The notes under the pieces were generated by a model that saw only the letters and a program-made list of their open reading frames with translations, was not told the origin of the DNA and searched no databases. Of a stretch of DNA of 64,000 nucleotides, positions 16,427 to 29,563 are shown in pieces (the stretch's first letter is position 1; each line of letters opens with the position of its first letter). Source of the stretch: Billgrantia azerbaijanica (GTDB taxonomy: Bacteria; Pseudomonadota; Gammaproteobacteria; Pseudomonadales; Halomonadaceae); contig SBLD01000003.1 of assembly GCA_004551485.1 (NCBI GenBank), forward strand, positions 124,001 to 188,000, given 5' to 3'. The position numbers and the translations under genes are program-made.

Positions 16427-17110
16427 ATGCTGAAACCGTTTCGTCTGGTCGCCCCTGTCGTTGCCGCCACTCTGCTGGTGGGCTGCACAACCACCGACCC
16501 CTACACCGGTGAGACCCGACGCAGCAAGACGGGGACCGGGGCCGCCATCGGTGCCGCCGTGGGGGCCGCCGCAGGGGCACTTTCCGGGGACGGTAGCTCC
16601 AGTCGCCGTGACCGTGCGCTGATCGGTGCCGCCGTGGGCGCGGCCGCCGGCGGAGGCATTGGCGCCTACATGGACCGCCAGGAGCGCCAGCTGCGCGAGA
16701 GCATGCAGGGGACCGGCATCGGCGTCGACCGCCGCGGCGACGACATCGTACTCAACATGCCAAGTAGCGTGACCTTCGACTTCGACTCCAGTGCACTGAC
16801 CCCGAGCGCGCGCTCGGCCCTTGGCGACGTCGCCTCGGTGTTGACGCAGTACACCGATACCCGCGTCAACATCGCCGGGCATACCGACAGCACCGGTGAT
16901 GCCGGCTACAACCAGCGCCTCTCGGAGCAACGCGCCCAGTCGGTCGGCAACTACCTGGGCCAGGCCGGGGTGGCGCGCAACCGCCTGGCCATGACCGGCT
17001 ACGGCGAGAACCAGCCGGTGGCCAGCAACGATACCGAGCAGGGACGGGCGCAGAACCGCCGCGTGGAGATCACCCTGTCACCCATCGAGTCGCAGTTCCA
17101 GCAGCAGTAA
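16427..17110 (+). CDS. OmpA-family outer-membrane lipoprotein (YiaD-like)
   Basis: A 227-residue lipoprotein. The lipobox LLVGC puts the lipidated cysteine at position 20. Next come two glycine-zipper segments (TGAAIGAAVGAAAGALSG and the similar IGAAVGAAAGGGIGAYM). The C-terminal OmpA domain contains TFDFDSSALTPSA and the peptidoglycan-binding signature NIAGHTDSTGDAGYNQRLSE. It would tether the outer membrane to the cell wall. A strong terminator ends the gene at 17136-17166. Confidence 0.9.
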   Translation: MLKPFRLVAPVVAATLLVGCTTTDPYTGETRRSKTGTGAAIGAAVGAAAGALSGDGSSSRRDRALIGAAVGAAAGGGIGAYMDRQERQLRESMQGTGIGVDRRGDDIVLNMPSSVTFDFDSSALTPSARSALGDVASVLTQYTDTRVNIAGHTDSTGDAGYNQRLSEQRAQSVGNYLGQAGVARNRLAMTGYGENQPVASNDTEQGRAQNRRVEITLSPIESQFQQQ

Positions 17111-17135
17111 CCGGCGCGCTGACACTGTGCCTCTC

Positions 17136-17175
17136 CCGGGCCCGCCGCCCCAGGTGGCGGGCCCGGTCTTGTTTT
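17136..17175 (+). terminator. Rho-independent terminator of the OmpA-like gene
   Basis: CCGGGCCCGCC (17136-17146) pairs with GGCGGGCCCGG (17156-17166) across a 9-nt loop, followed by TCTTGTTTT. Confidence 0.85.
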
Positions 17176-17194
17176 GGCTTCACGGACCCTTGCG

Positions 17195-18043
17195 ATGCTT
17201 TCCTACCAGCATGCCTACCACGCCGGCAACTTTGCCGATGTCCATAAGCACCTGACGCTCTTTGCCGTCGTCGACTATCTATTACGTAAAGAATCACCTA
17301 TTACGTATTTCGACACTCACGCCGGTCGCGGCCGCTACCCGCTGGCGGCGGAGGAGACGCGACGGTTAGGGGAGTATCGCCACGGGGTGGCGCCGCTGTG
17401 GCGCGAGCGGGCAGCGCTGGGACAGGAATCGCTGCTTGCGGCGTGGCTGGCGGCCCTCGAGGCGATGCAGCCCGAGGCGGTGACGCTCAGCCACTACCCG
17501 GGCTCCCCCGCCTGGCTTGGCCATCGGCTGCGCCCCGAGGACCGCTTGTGGCTGTTCGAGCTGCACCCCGCAGAGCATCGCCATCTCGATGACCAGCCGC
17601 TGCCCGCCAATGCGCAGCGCGTGCACGGCGATGGCCTGGCGGGGCTGCTAGACCGCCTGCCGGTGGCGACGCCGCGGCTCTGCGCGCTGATCGACCCCAG
17701 CTACGAGCGCAAGGCGGAGTACCGGGAGGTGGCCGACACGCTGCGTGCAGCCATGCGCAAGGTGCGTCACGCGGTGATGCTGGTGTGGTATCCGCTGTTG
17801 CCGGCGGGGCGCCACCGTGAGCTGCTGGAGGGCGTGCGCGAAGGCGGCCTGCGCAAGGTGTGGCGCAGTGAACTGCGCCGGCACGAGCCGGGCGCGGGGG
17901 AGCATGGGATGTACGGCAGCGGCATGCTGGTCATCAACCCGCCCTGGGGGCTGGATGAGCGCCTGGCCAAGGCCATGGCCGAGGTGACGCCGCGGCTGGG
18001 CCCGGGCAGCCGCTACCGCAGCGACTGGTGGGTGGGGGAGTAG
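17195..18043 (+). CDS. rlmJ: 23S rRNA (adenine2030-N6)-methyltransferase RlmJ
   Basis: A 282-residue methyltransferase that makes m6A2030 in 23S rRNA. MLSYQHAYHAGNFADVHKH is the characteristic N-terminus and fixes the start at ATG 17195, although the frame stays open to a TTG at 17174. FDTHAGRGRY forms the SAM-binding loop and DPSYERKAEY is the catalytic DPPY-like motif (here DPSY). No good ribosome site precedes it. It converges on mnmE with only 12 bp between stops. Confidence 0.93.
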   Translation: MLSYQHAYHAGNFADVHKHLTLFAVVDYLLRKESPITYFDTHAGRGRYPLAAEETRRLGEYRHGVAPLWRERAALGQESLLAAWLAALEAMQPEAVTLSHYPGSPAWLGHRLRPEDRLWLFELHPAEHRHLDDQPLPANAQRVHGDGLAGLLDRLPVATPRLCALIDPSYERKAEYREVADTLRAAMRKVRHAVMLVWYPLLPAGRHRELLEGVREGGLRKVWRSELRRHEPGAGEHGMYGSGMLVINPPWGLDERLAKAMAEVTPRLGPGSRYRSDWWVGE

Positions 18044-18055
18044 CGGTGAGGCGGC

Positions 18056-19426
18056 CTACTTGCCGATGCAGAAACTGCCGAAGATCTCTCCCAAAAGGTC
18101 GTCGGCGCTGAACTCGCCGGTGATCTCGCCCAGCGCCTGCTGGGCTTCGCGCAGGTCCTCCGCGAGCAGTTCCCCGGCGCCGTAGCCGGCGAGCTGCGCC
18201 TCGCCGTTGTCGAGCGCCTGCCGGGCGCGATCCAGGGCGTCCAGGTGGCGGCGGCGCGCCGAGAAACGCCCCTCGGGGGTTGCCGTATAGCCCATCACCG
18301 CCTTGAGATGTGCCTTGAGGTTATCCACACCCGCTCCCGTCTTCGCCGACAGCCGGACGATGGGATGGGCTGTGGATGAATCAAGGCCGGGCGCCTCGTG
18401 GCTGGTGTCGATCTTGTTGCGCACCAGCGTCAGCCGCGAGGCATCGGGCAGCCGGGCCACGAAGTCGGGCCAGATGGCCATGGGGTCGATGGCCTCGGTG
18501 GTGGCGGCGTCGACCAGCAGCAGCACCCGGTCGGCCTTTTCGATCTCCTCCCAGGCGCGCGCCACGCCGATCTTCTCCACGGCATCCGGGGTGTCGCGCA
18601 GTCCGGCGGTGTCGATCACGTGCAGCGGCATGCCATCGAGGTGGATGTGCTCGCGCAGCACGTCGCGGGTGGTGCCCTCGATCTCGGTGACGATGGCGGT
18701 CTCCTGCTCGGTGAGGGCGTTGAGCAGGCTCGACTTGCCAGCGTTGGGGCGTCCGGCGATCACCACGTTCATGCCTTCGCGCAGCAGCGCGCCCTGGCCG
18801 GCGGCGCGGCGCACCGCCGCGAGTTCGGCCTGCACGCCGCTGAGCATCTCGGCGACCTTGCCGTCGGCCAGGAAGTCGATCTCCTCCTCGGGGAAGTCGA
18901 TGGCCGCCTCCACGTACATGCGCAGCTCGATCAGGCGCTGGACCAGCGCCGCGACGCGCGTCGAGAACTCGCCCTGCAGCGAGCGCACGGCGTTCTCGGC
19001 GGCGGCCCGCGAGCTGGCCTCGATCAGGTCGGCGATGGCCTCGGCCTGGGCCAGGTCGAGCTTGTCGTTGAGGAAGGCGCGCTCGGAGAACTCGCCGGGG
19101 CGTGCCAGCCGGGCGCCGAGCTGCACGCAGCGTTCGAGCAGCAGGTCCATGATCACCGGCCCGCCGTGGCCCTGCAGTTCCAGCACGTCCTCGCCGGTGA
19201 AGGAGTGGGGGGTGGCGAAGTAGAGGGCGATGCCCTCGTCGATCACCCCGTTCTCGCCGCGGAAGGGGCCGTAGTGGGCGCGACGCGGGGCAGGGCAGTG
19301 CCCCACCACGACCTCGGCAATCGCGGCGCACCGCGGCCCGGAGACGCGGATGATGCCCACCCCGCCGCGTCCGGGCGGAGTGGCCAGGGCGGCGATGGTG
19401 TCCTGGGTGTAGAGGGGCTCGGCCAT
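18056..19426 (-). CDS. mnmE: tRNA modification GTPase MnmE
   Basis: A 456-residue protein that, with MnmG, installs the carboxymethylaminomethyl group on wobble uridine 34. Domains in order: an N-terminal folate-binding domain ([20 protein letters not shown]), a helical domain interrupted by the G domain ([26 protein letters not shown]) and the C-terminal FCIGK with the catalytic cysteine. The ATG at 19426 follows AGGAGA. Inside the gene are an exact DnaA box (18321-18329) and an 8/9 box (18371-18379). Its partner mnmG is not next to it. Confidence 0.97.
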   Translation of the reverse strand: MAEPLYTQDTIAALATPPGRGGVGIIRVSGPRCAAIAEVVVGHCPAPRRAHYGPFRGENGVIDEGIALYFATPHSFTGEDVLELQGHGGPVIMDLLLERCVQLGARLARPGEFSERAFLNDKLDLAQAEAIADLIEASSRAAAENAVRSLQGEFSTRVAALVQRLIELRMYVEAAIDFPEEEIDFLADGKVAEMLSGVQAELAAVRRAAGQGALLREGMNVVIAGRPNAGKSSLLNALTEQETAIVTEIEGTTRDVLREHIHLDGMPLHVIDTAGLRDTPDAVEKIGVARAWEEIEKADRVLLLVDAATTEAIDPMAIWPDFVARLPDASRLTLVRNKIDTSHEAPGLDSSTAHPIVRLSAKTGAGVDNLKAHLKAVMGYTATPEGRFSARRRHLDALDRARQALDNGEAQLAGYGAGELLAEDLREAQQALGEITGEFSADDLLGEIFGSFCIGK

Positions 19427-19481
19427 CGTCTTCTCCTCGGGACGGGAGCGCCATTGTCCATTTCGCGGTCCACAAACGCCA

Positions 19482-19504
19482 GACCCCCGCACGGAGCGGG
19501 GGTC
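19482..19504 (-). terminator. Terminator-like hairpin after yidC
   Basis: GACCCCCGC pairs perfectly with GCGGGGGTC across ACGGA, 22 bp beyond the yidC stop on the minus strand. The following minus-strand bases (TGGCGTTTGTGG) are only weakly T-rich. Confidence 0.6.
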
Positions 19505-19526
19505 GGCAGGGCGGGAAAGGGCAAAC

Positions 19527-21215
19527 CTACTTGGTCTTCATGCCCTTGCCGATACTGGGGTCGCTCTCGATCTTGCGGGTGATCGTGTACTGCTGGGCGA
19601 TCGAGAGGACGTTGTTGACCACCCAGTAGATGACCAGGCCGGCCGGGAACCACAGGAAGAAGAAGGTGAAGACCACGGGCAGCATCTTCATGATCTTCGC
19701 CTGCATGGGATCCGGCGGCGTCGGGTTGAGCAGCTGCTGCACGAACATCGAGGCGCCCATCAGGATCGGCAGGATGAAGTAGGGGTCCTTCACCGACAGG
19801 TCCTGAATCCAGAAGACGAAGGGCGCGTGGCGCAGCTCCACCGACTCCAGCAGCATCCAGTAGAGCGCGATGAACACCGGCATCTGCACCAGGATGGGCA
19901 GGCAGCCCCCCAGAGGATTGATCTTCTCCTTCTGGTAGAACTTCATCATCTCCTGGGACATCTTCTGGCGATCGTCGCCGTACTGCTCCTTCAGGCGCTG
20001 CATCTCCGGGCCCAGCTTGCGCATGCGCGCCATGGACTTGTAGGCCTTGGCGGAGAGCGGCCACAGGGCCAGCTTGACCAGCACGGTGAGCAGCACGATC
20101 GACCAGCCCCAGTTGCCGATCAGGTCATGGATCTTGTCGAGCAGCCAGAACAGCGGGTTGGCGATGAACCACAGCCAGCCGAAGTCGACGGTCAGGCGCA
20201 GGTTGGGGGCCACCTGCTCCAGGTAGTCCTGCACCTTGGGACCCATGTAGAGGGTGGCGCCGAGACGGGTCTGGGCGCCGGCGTCCAGGGTGTGCATCGG
20301 GCCGGCCATGGCCGCCACGTTGCGTCCGCGCGAGTCGGTGGTGGTGTAGTAGAGGTTCTGCTGGTCCTGTGGCGGGGCCCAGGCGGACACGAAGTAGTGC
20401 TGGATGATGGCCACCCAGCCGCCCTGGACGTCGCGGTTGTCGAACTTGCCTTCCTGGATATCCTCGAAGCTGACCTTCTGGTAGCGATCGTCCGGCGACG
20501 AGAAGGCGGCGCCCAGGTAGGAGCGCATGCCCATGGCCGGGCCGCTGGAGGGGTCGGGGCTGTCGTCACGGGCCAGTTGGCCGATGAAGCGGGCCGTCAC
20601 CGCCTCCTCGCCGCGGTTGGCCAGATGGTAGCTGACCTCGACCGCGTAGCTGCCGCGCTCGACGGTGAAGCGCTTGAGGACCTCCACGCCGTTGAGCTCG
20701 GCGGCCAGGTCGACCTCCAGGCGGTCGTCGCCCTCGGCGAGCCGGTACTCGGTGCGCTCCGGAGTGAAACTGATGCGTCCGGAGTGGCCGTCGATCTGCA
20801 GGCCCGAACGGGCGACGTAGCTGCGCGACTCGCTGTCGGAGAGCAGCACGTAGGGGTGCTCGCTGTCCCGCGACAGTCGATGCTGCGGCAGAGCCGCGTA
20901 GACGACGTCGCCGCCCTGCGGGTCGATGCGCAGGTCGAGCACGTCCGTCTCGACCACGATCAGTTCGCGGCTGGTATCGGGGCGCCCGGCGGGGGCGGGC
21001 ATCTCGCCGGCCAGCTCGCCCTCGCTGCGGGGCGCCGCCGGCACGGCCAGGCCGTCCTCGTCGGGCGTCTCGCCCTGCTGATCGGGGGCGGGCGTGGTGA
21101 CGCTCGGGGTGTCCGGCTCAGGGGTGACCTGGCCATAGTCTTGGTTCCACTGCACCATGATCAGGTAGGCGAGCACGGCCAGTGGAATCAACAGAAGGAG
21201 TCGTTTTACGTCCAT
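19527..21215 (-). CDS. yidC: Membrane protein insertase YidC
   Basis: A 562-residue inner-membrane insertase that works alone or with SecYEG. The first helix is near the start ([19 protein letters not shown]), followed by an acidic Pro/Thr-rich linker, the large periplasmic beta domain (about 75-335) and the conserved five-helix core ([40 protein letters not shown]). Full length for a gammaproteobacterial YidC. It belongs to the rpmH-rnpA-yidC-mnmE block, but yidD, usually between rnpA and yidC, is absent. Confidence 0.97.
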   Translation of the reverse strand: MDVKRLLLLIPLAVLAYLIMVQWNQDYGQVTPEPDTPSVTTPAPDQQGETPDEDGLAVPAAPRSEGELAGEMPAPAGRPDTSRELIVVETDVLDLRIDPQGGDVVYAALPQHRLSRDSEHPYVLLSDSESRSYVARSGLQIDGHSGRISFTPERTEYRLAEGDDRLEVDLAAELNGVEVLKRFTVERGSYAVEVSYHLANRGEEAVTARFIGQLARDDSPDPSSGPAMGMRSYLGAAFSSPDDRYQKVSFEDIQEGKFDNRDVQGGWVAIIQHYFVSAWAPPQDQQNLYYTTTDSRGRNVAAMAGPMHTLDAGAQTRLGATLYMGPKVQDYLEQVAPNLRLTVDFGWLWFIANPLFWLLDKIHDLIGNWGWSIVLLTVLVKLALWPLSAKAYKSMARMRKLGPEMQRLKEQYGDDRQKMSQEMMKFYQKEKINPLGGCLPILVQMPVFIALYWMLLESVELRHAPFVFWIQDLSVKDPYFILPILMGASMFVQQLLNPTPPDPMQAKIMKMLPVVFTFFFLWFPAGLVIYWVVNNVLSIAQQYTITRKIESDPSIGKGMKTK

Positions 21216-21285
21216 GAGGGTTCTGCCCGGTGGGTAGTGTACATGCCGCTGGAACGGGGCCTGCTGGCAGACCGATATGCGCGAA

Positions 21286-21304
21286 AGCCTGCCCGAGGCA
21301 GGCT
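21286..21304 (-). terminator. Hairpin between rnpA and yidC
   Basis: AGCCTGCC pairs with GGCAGGCT across CGA in the 118-bp rnpA-yidC gap; on the minus strand it is followed by TTTCGCGC. It stands where yidD would normally be and may reduce read-through into yidC. Confidence 0.5.
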
Positions 21305-21333
21305 ATCGTGGCGGAAAGCGGCACCGCATCCGA

Positions 21334-21711
21334 TCAGGATGCCCTCGACTTGTGAACGTCGCGTTCCAGCCGGCGCCACATGCCGTACAGCTGGCGGTGG
21401 AGCGTGGCGTTGTCCAGTTCATGGGCGCCTCGACGGGCCAGCACCACGATGTCGACGGCGGGCAGCCGATGCTGCTGGAGTCGGATGGACTCGCGGACGA
21501 GCCGTTTCAGGCGGTTGCGATCGACGGCTCGGCGGACGTTTCTCTTGCTGAACACCAGGCCGAGTCGTACGTGCTGCCGCGCGTTGGGACACGCCAGGGC
21601 CAGGAGCCCCTTGCCATGAACCTTGAATGCAGCGTGATCGAAGACGTAGCGGTAGTCCCCGGCGGTCAGCAGGCGCAGCCGTGGGGGAAAACCGTGACCG
21701 GACACGGGCAA
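21334..21711 (-). CDS. rnpA: Ribonuclease P protein component RnpA
   Basis: A 125-residue basic protein subunit of RNase P, which matures the 5' end of tRNAs. The RNR signature is intact: GLVFSKRNVRRAVDRNRLKR. It follows rpmH by 7 bp on the minus strand. The reading frame begins at TTG 21711; GTG 21705 is an equally possible start, as neither has a clear ribosome site. Confidence 0.95.
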   Translation of the reverse strand: MPVSGHGFPPRLRLLTAGDYRYVFDHAAFKVHGKGLLALACPNARQHVRLGLVFSKRNVRRAVDRNRLKRLVRESIRLQQHRLPAVDIVVLARRGAHELDNATLHRQLYGMWRRLERDVHKSRAS

Positions 21712-21718
21712 TCCGCGG

Positions 21719-21853
21719 TCAGGCGCTCAGACGCTTGCGGCCCTTGGCGCGGCGACGTGCCAGCACGGCACGGCCGTTCTTGGTGGCCATGCGCGCACGA
21801 AAGCCGTGCACACGCTTGCGCTTGAGAACGCTGGGTTGAAAGGTGCGTTTCAT
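21719..21853 (-). CDS. rpmH: 50S ribosomal protein L34
   Basis: A 44-residue ribosomal protein, full length: [18 protein letters not shown] at the N-terminus and a highly basic tail ending KRLSA. It is the first gene of the leftward rpmH-rnpA-yidC-mnmE unit, divergent from dnaA. The 388-bp gap between the two is the classical origin position. Confidence 0.98.
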   Translation of the reverse strand: MKRTFQPSVLKRKRVHGFRARMATKNGRAVLARRRAKGRKRLSA

Positions 21854-22241
21854 AACTCTTGATTCCCACGTGGTTTAATTGGACGGAACGGCTTCAAGGC
21901 AACACCCGGACGCCGCACGGCCCCCGGGAGGATTCGATTCAAGAGCGGAAATTGTAGAGACTTCGCTGGCCCGACGCAATTGTTGCGCCCCTCTCGCGAG
22001 GACGGACGCGGCGGCGAGGAGCGCCGCCGCGCGGCAGTGGCCGGTCCGGGCTTGTGGGCAGGTTTGGGGATCTGTCTTGTGAATAAATCGCGTAGTGGCT
22101 GTTGAATCAATGAGCTATGCCATGAATAGCGAAGTGGACAAGGGGCGACATCCACAACAGATGGAGCGGCACGGCATGTGGATAACCCGCCCGGGGAAAG
22201 ATACAATGTCCGGTCATTCATCAACCGGATGGTGGGGTCGC
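21854..22241. other. rpmH-dnaA intergenic region, candidate oriC / dnaA control region
   Basis: No gene is seen here. DnaA-box matches are TGTGAATAA (22078-22086, 8/9), ACATCCACA (22148-22156, 7/9) and TGTGGATAA (22177-22185, exact, minus orientation). Flanking genes run away from the gap on both sides. The number of boxes is low and no clear AT-rich unwinding 13-mers are visible, so this may be only the dnaA promoter with autoregulation, the true origin being elsewhere nearby. Confidence 0.45.
22177..22185 (-). promoter_or_regulatory. Exact DnaA box upstream of dnaA
   Basis: TGTGGATAA, the reverse complement of TTATCCACA, is 57 bp before the dnaA start. It is well placed for DnaA autoregulation or as part of an origin. 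Confidence 0.6.
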
Positions 22242-23720
22242 GTGTCGCTTGCTCTCTGGCAACAGTGTCTGGATTACCTGCAGGACGAGCTGAACGCTCA
22301 GCAGTTCAACACCTGGATCCGCCCGCTGCAGGCGGAGGAGGGGGAGTCCAACGAGCTGCGCCTGCTGGCGCCCAATCGCTTCGTGCGCGACTGGGTGGGC
22401 GACAAGTACGCCAAGCGCATCAACGAACTGCTGCGCGACCTGGCGCCGGCCAAGCCGCCGCGTGTGGTGCTGACGGTGGGCAGTCGGCGGGCCGCCGTGG
22501 CCAAGCCGCAGCCGCGCGAGCTGGGCTCGCCGGTCTCGGCCAGCCCCCGTTCTCCGCTGGGGCCGGCGGTGCACACACCGCCACGCGGCGATATCGGCGA
22601 CGAGCGTGAGCTCGAGCCGCTCAGCGAGGAGGGGGAGGCGCTCGCGGGCCGGCGCAGCGGGGCCGAGCGCGAGGTGCAGGTCGAGGGTAGCCTCAAGCAC
22701 AGCAGTGGGCTCAACCCCAGCTTCACCTTCGAGACCTTCGTCGAGGGCAAGTCCAACCAGCTGGCCCGGGCGGCCTCGCGCCAGGTCTCGGAGAACCCCG
22801 GCGGTGCCTACAACCCGCTGTTCCTCTACGGCGGGGTGGGGCTCGGCAAGACCCACCTGATGCACGCCGTGGGCAATGCGCTGGCCGGTCGGCGCGAGAA
22901 CGCGCGCGTTGTCTACCTGCACTCCGAGCGCTTCGTGGCCGACATGGTCAAGGCGCTGCAGCTCAACGCCATCAACGACTTCAAGCGCTTCTACCGTAGC
23001 GTCGATGCGCTGCTCATCGACGACATCCAGTTCTTCGCCGGCAAGGAGCGCTCCCAGGAGGAGTTCTTCCACACCTTCAACGCCCTGCTCGAGGGCGGCC
23101 AGCAGATGATCCTCACCTCGGACCGCTACCCCAAGGAGATCAGCGGGGTCGAGGAGCGCCTCAAGTCGCGCTTCGGCTGGGGCCTGACCGTGGCCATCGA
23201 ACCGCCGGAACTCGAGACGCGGGTGGCCATTCTCATGAAGAAGGCCGACCAGGCCAAGGTCGACCTGCCCCATGACGCGGCCTTCTTCATCGCCCAGAAG
23301 ATCCGCTCCAACGTGCGGGAGCTGGAGGGCGCGCTGAAGAAGGTGATTGCCGACTCCCACTTCATGGGCAAGCCGATCACCCAGGACTTCATCCGCGAGT
23401 CGCTCAAGGACCTCTTGGCCCTGCAGGACAAGCAGGTCGGCGTCGACAACATCCAGCGCACCGTGGCGGAGTACTACAAGATCAAGCTGGCCGACCTGCT
23501 CTCCAAGCGCCGCTCGCGGTCGGTGGCGCGGCCGCGCCAGGTGGCCATGGCGCTCGCCAAGGAGCTGACCAATCACAGCCTGCCGGAGATCGGTGACGCC
23601 TTCGGCGGGCGTGATCACACCACGGTGCTGCATGCCTGTCGCAAGGTGCAGGCGCTGCAGGAGGAGAGCGCGGACATCCGTGAGGACTACAAGAACCTGC
23701 TGCGCCTGCTGACCAGCTAG
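22242..23720 (+). CDS. dnaA: Chromosomal replication initiator DnaA
   Basis: A 492-residue initiator. Domain I is at the N-terminus ([20 protein letters not shown]), followed by a variable linker to about residue 150. Domain III is AAA+ ([27 protein letters not shown]) and domain IV is the DNA-binding part with [15 protein letters not shown]. It unwinds the origin and loads the helicase. The GTG at 22242 is chosen because the family N-terminus starts there; upstream in-frame ATGs at 22095 and later lack homology. dnaN follows by 85 bp. Confidence 0.98.
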   Translation: MSLALWQQCLDYLQDELNAQQFNTWIRPLQAEEGESNELRLLAPNRFVRDWVGDKYAKRINELLRDLAPAKPPRVVLTVGSRRAAVAKPQPRELGSPVSASPRSPLGPAVHTPPRGDIGDERELEPLSEEGEALAGRRSGAEREVQVEGSLKHSSGLNPSFTFETFVEGKSNQLARAASRQVSENPGGAYNPLFLYGGVGLGKTHLMHAVGNALAGRRENARVVYLHSERFVADMVKALQLNAINDFKRFYRSVDALLIDDIQFFAGKERSQEEFFHTFNALLEGGQQMILTSDRYPKEISGVEERLKSRFGWGLTVAIEPPELETRVAILMKKADQAKVDLPHDAAFFIAQKIRSNVRELEGALKKVIADSHFMGKPITQDFIRESLKDLLALQDKQVGVDNIQRTVAEYYKIKLADLLSKRRSRSVARPRQVAMALAKELTNHSLPEIGDAFGGRDHTTVLHACRKVQALQEESADIREDYKNLLRLLTS

Positions 23721-23805
23721 GTGGCAGGTGCACAGCATCGGGGTCGTCACAGCTGACAGCCACCGCCAGACCCACCCCCTTCAGGAACAAGACGTGGAGC
23801 CGACC

Positions 23806-24909
23806 ATGAAGTTTTCCATTTCCCGTGAAGCCCTGCTCCGGCCGCTGGCGCTGGTGGCCGGCGTGGTGGAGCGTCGCCAGACCCTGCCGGTGCTCTCCAA
23901 CGTGCTGATCCAGGTCGATCCCGACCAGGTGGCGCTGACCGGAACCGATCTCGAGGTCGAGCTGATCGGGCGCACGGCGGCTTCCCAGGTCGAGGTGCCG
24001 GGTGCCGTGACGGTGCCGGCGCGCAAGCTGATGGACATCTGCAAGTCGCTGCCGGACCAGGCCGAGCTGCACTTCAGCCTGGAGGAGGGGCGCGCCGTGC
24101 TGCGCAGCGGCCGCTCGCGCTTCACGCTGTCGACCCTGCCGGTCGCCGAGTTTCCCAACATCGAGGATGCTCAGGGCGACGTCGAGCTCAGCCTGCCGCG
24201 CGGCACCCTCAAGCACCTTATCGACGCCACCGCCTTCGCCATGGCGCAGCAGGACGTGCGCTATTACCTCAACGGCATGCTGCTCGAGCTGCGCAGCAAC
24301 CTGGTGCGCGCCGTGGCCACCGACGGCCATCGCCTGGCCGTCTGCTCGCGCCCCGTCGAAGTGGCGGTCGAGCCGCCGCGCAAGTTGATCGTGCCGCGCA
24401 AGGGGGTGCTCGAGCTGGTGCGTCTGCTCGACGACAGCGACGAGCCGGTCACGCTCACCCTGGGCAGCAGCCACGTGCGCGCCCACACCGGCAGCTTCAC
24501 CTTCACCTCCAAGCTGGTGGACGGCAAGTTCCCCGACTACGAGCGCGTGGTGCCGCGCGGCGGCGACAAGGTGTTCATTGCCGACCGCGCCGAGCTGCGC
24601 CAGGTGCTGTCGCGCACTTCGATCCTCTCCAACGAGAAGTACCGTGGCGTGCGCCTGCACCTCGAGGAAGGCAACCTGCAGGTCATGGCCAACAACCCCG
24701 AACAGGAGGAGGCCGAGGAGAACGTCTCCGTCGAGTATGGCGGCGAGGGGCTCGAGATCGGCTTCAACGTCGGCTATCTCATCGACGTGCTCAACGTGGT
24801 GGGGGAGGATCGCATCCAGATGACGCTCTCCGACTCCAACAGCAGCGCGCTGATGGAGGAGCCCGGCGGCGGCGATGCGCTCTATGTCGTCATGCCCATG
24901 CGGCTGTGA
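23806..24909 (+). CDS. dnaN: DNA polymerase III beta sliding clamp DnaN
   Basis: A 367-residue clamp with three repeated domains, starting MKFSISREALLRPLALVAGV and ending in the typical YVVMPMRL. It encircles DNA and tethers the polymerases. ATG 23806 has GTGGAG upstream. The gene is read with dnaA and recF. Confidence 0.98.
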   Translation: MKFSISREALLRPLALVAGVVERRQTLPVLSNVLIQVDPDQVALTGTDLEVELIGRTAASQVEVPGAVTVPARKLMDICKSLPDQAELHFSLEEGRAVLRSGRSRFTLSTLPVAEFPNIEDAQGDVELSLPRGTLKHLIDATAFAMAQQDVRYYLNGMLLELRSNLVRAVATDGHRLAVCSRPVEVAVEPPRKLIVPRKGVLELVRLLDDSDEPVTLTLGSSHVRAHTGSFTFTSKLVDGKFPDYERVVPRGGDKVFIADRAELRQVLSRTSILSNEKYRGVRLHLEEGNLQVMANNPEQEEAEENVSVEYGGEGLEIGFNVGYLIDVLNVVGEDRIQMTLSDSNSSALMEEPGGGDALYVVMPMRL

Positions 24910-24993
24910 GGGCACCCCTGAGCGAACGCCCCCTGCTCGCCGCCGGGCCCTGTTTTTGGCCCGGCATGCCCTGGTCGGCCCTGGACCCTGGCC

Positions 24994-28544
<3,551 letters not shown>

Positions 28545-28558
28545 TCGACGCCACGGCG

Positions 28559-28574
28559 TGTTTCACGTGAAACA
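28559..28574. promoter_or_regulatory. parS centromere site 3 (after gyrB)
   Basis: Perfect TGTTTCACGTGAAACA, 15 bp after the gyrB stop and before its terminator. Confidence 0.92.
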
Positions 28575-28600
28575 CGTCATGCACCCACCGCGCGTCCCAG

Positions 28601-28630
28601 CAAGGGCCGGCAATCCGTTGCCGGCCCTTG
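28601..28630 (+). terminator. gyrB terminator
   Basis: CAAGGGCCGGCAA pairs perfectly (13 bp) with TTGCCGGCCCTTG across TCCG, 57 bp after gyrB; TCGTTG follows. Confidence 0.75.
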
Positions 28631-28758
28631 TCGTTGATGCGGCCCGGTGTCCGCCTCGCCGGGCGTAGGTGGAAGGGTAGGGGAGAGGCCTTGTCACTTT
28701 TGCCCCACCACTCTGGCGGGATTGCCACCTACCCGGCGCGGCCCATCCCCCCTATCGT

Positions 28759-28794
28759 TCTCCTTGCAGCACCACACCAACAACTGCAAGGAGA
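28759..28794 (+). promoter_or_regulatory. Inverted repeat that includes the ribosome site of the DUF4242 gene
   Basis: TCTCCTTGCA (28759-28768) and TGCAAGGAGA (28785-28794) form a perfect 10-bp stem with a 16-nt unpaired, A/C-rich loop. The right arm contains the AAGGAG ribosome site of the gene starting at 28802. In mRNA this would hide the ribosome site. As DNA it could also be a dyad operator. Confidence 0.5.
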
Positions 28795-28801
28795 CCGTCA
28801 C

Positions 28802-29077
28802 ATGAAACGCTACATCATCGAACGCGAGATCGCCGGCGTGGGCCAGCTGGTTGGCGAGGAGCTGAAGGGCGCCGCCGCCACCTCCAACGCCGCGCTGGCC
28901 CAGCTGGGCGGCCAGGCGCAGTGGGTGGAGTCCTTCGTCACCGACGACAAGACCTTCTGTATCTACCTGGCGGAGGACGAAGAGACCGTGCGCGAACACG
29001 CGCGGCTCAGCGGCTTCCCCGCCAGTCGCATCACCCAGGTGCACCGCACCATCGATCCGCTGACGGCGCAGGGGTGA
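28802..29077 (+). CDS. DUF4242 domain protein
   Basis: A 91-residue protein of the DUF4242 family (small ferredoxin-like fold; SCO4226 of Streptomyces is a nickel-binding member). MKRYIIEREIAGVG and WVESFVTDDKTFCIYLAEDE, followed by the HARLSGFPASRITQVHRTIDP tail, cover the domain completely. There is no signal peptide. The role is unknown. An inverted repeat overlaps its ribosome site. The VOC protein gene follows after 72 bp in the same direction. Confidence 0.82.
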   Translation: MKRYIIEREIAGVGQLVGEELKGAAATSNAALAQLGGQAQWVESFVTDDKTFCIYLAEDEETVREHARLSGFPASRITQVHRTIDPLTAQG

Positions 29078-29149
29078 CCGGGAAAGCCGGCCGGAGCGTG
29101 GCTCCGGCCGGCCATTGCCAAACGAGGGTGAGTAGGGGAGGAGCCTGCG

Positions 29150-29554
29150 ATGACCATCGAGTCCGTGCCGGCCCGCTGCGGCCATGTCTGCTGGATCGAC
29201 CTGGCCGCTCGCGATGCCGAGCGGGCGGCCGACTTCTATCGTGACCTGTTCGACTGGCGTGTCGATCATGAGCGCCTGGGGGGAGGAACCCTGCGGCGCC
29301 TGAGCCGCGACGGTGTCGACGTCGGCTCGCTTTATCAGCTGGGCGCACGACCACTGATGGCCGGCGCGCCCTCGCACTGGACGCCCTATGTGGCGGTGGC
29401 CGACCTCGCGGCCGCGTGCCAGCGCGCCGGCGAGCTGGGAGGGCGCGTGCTCGTGCGCGCCTTCGAGGTGCCGGGGGTGGCGCGGGTCGGACTGGTGCTG
29501 GACCCGGTTGGGGCTATGATCGGGTTATGGGAATCCCCTCCGTCCGGGGGATGA
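29150..29554 (+). CDS. VOC (glyoxalase/bleomycin-resistance fold) protein
   Basis: A 134-residue single-domain vicinal oxygen chelate protein. CGHVCWIDLAARDAERAADF contains the first probable metal ligand (His), and FYRDLFDW, then TPYVAVADL, follow the two beta-alpha-beta-beta-beta modules. Members include glyoxalases, dioxygenases and antibiotic-binding proteins; the substrate cannot be deduced. GGAGGAG lies before ATG 29150. It is only 9 bp from the GlxA-type regulator, so they probably share a transcript. Confidence 0.8.
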   Translation: MTIESVPARCGHVCWIDLAARDAERAADFYRDLFDWRVDHERLGGGTLRRLSRDGVDVGSLYQLGARPLMAGAPSHWTPYVAVADLAAACQRAGELGGRVLVRAFEVPGVARVGLVLDPVGAMIGLWESPPSGG

Positions 29555-29563
29555 GAACGCGCC

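Noticed and set aside
21216-21333. yidD gene
   Set aside because: The gap is only 118 bp and no frame there matches YidD cysteine-rich sequence.
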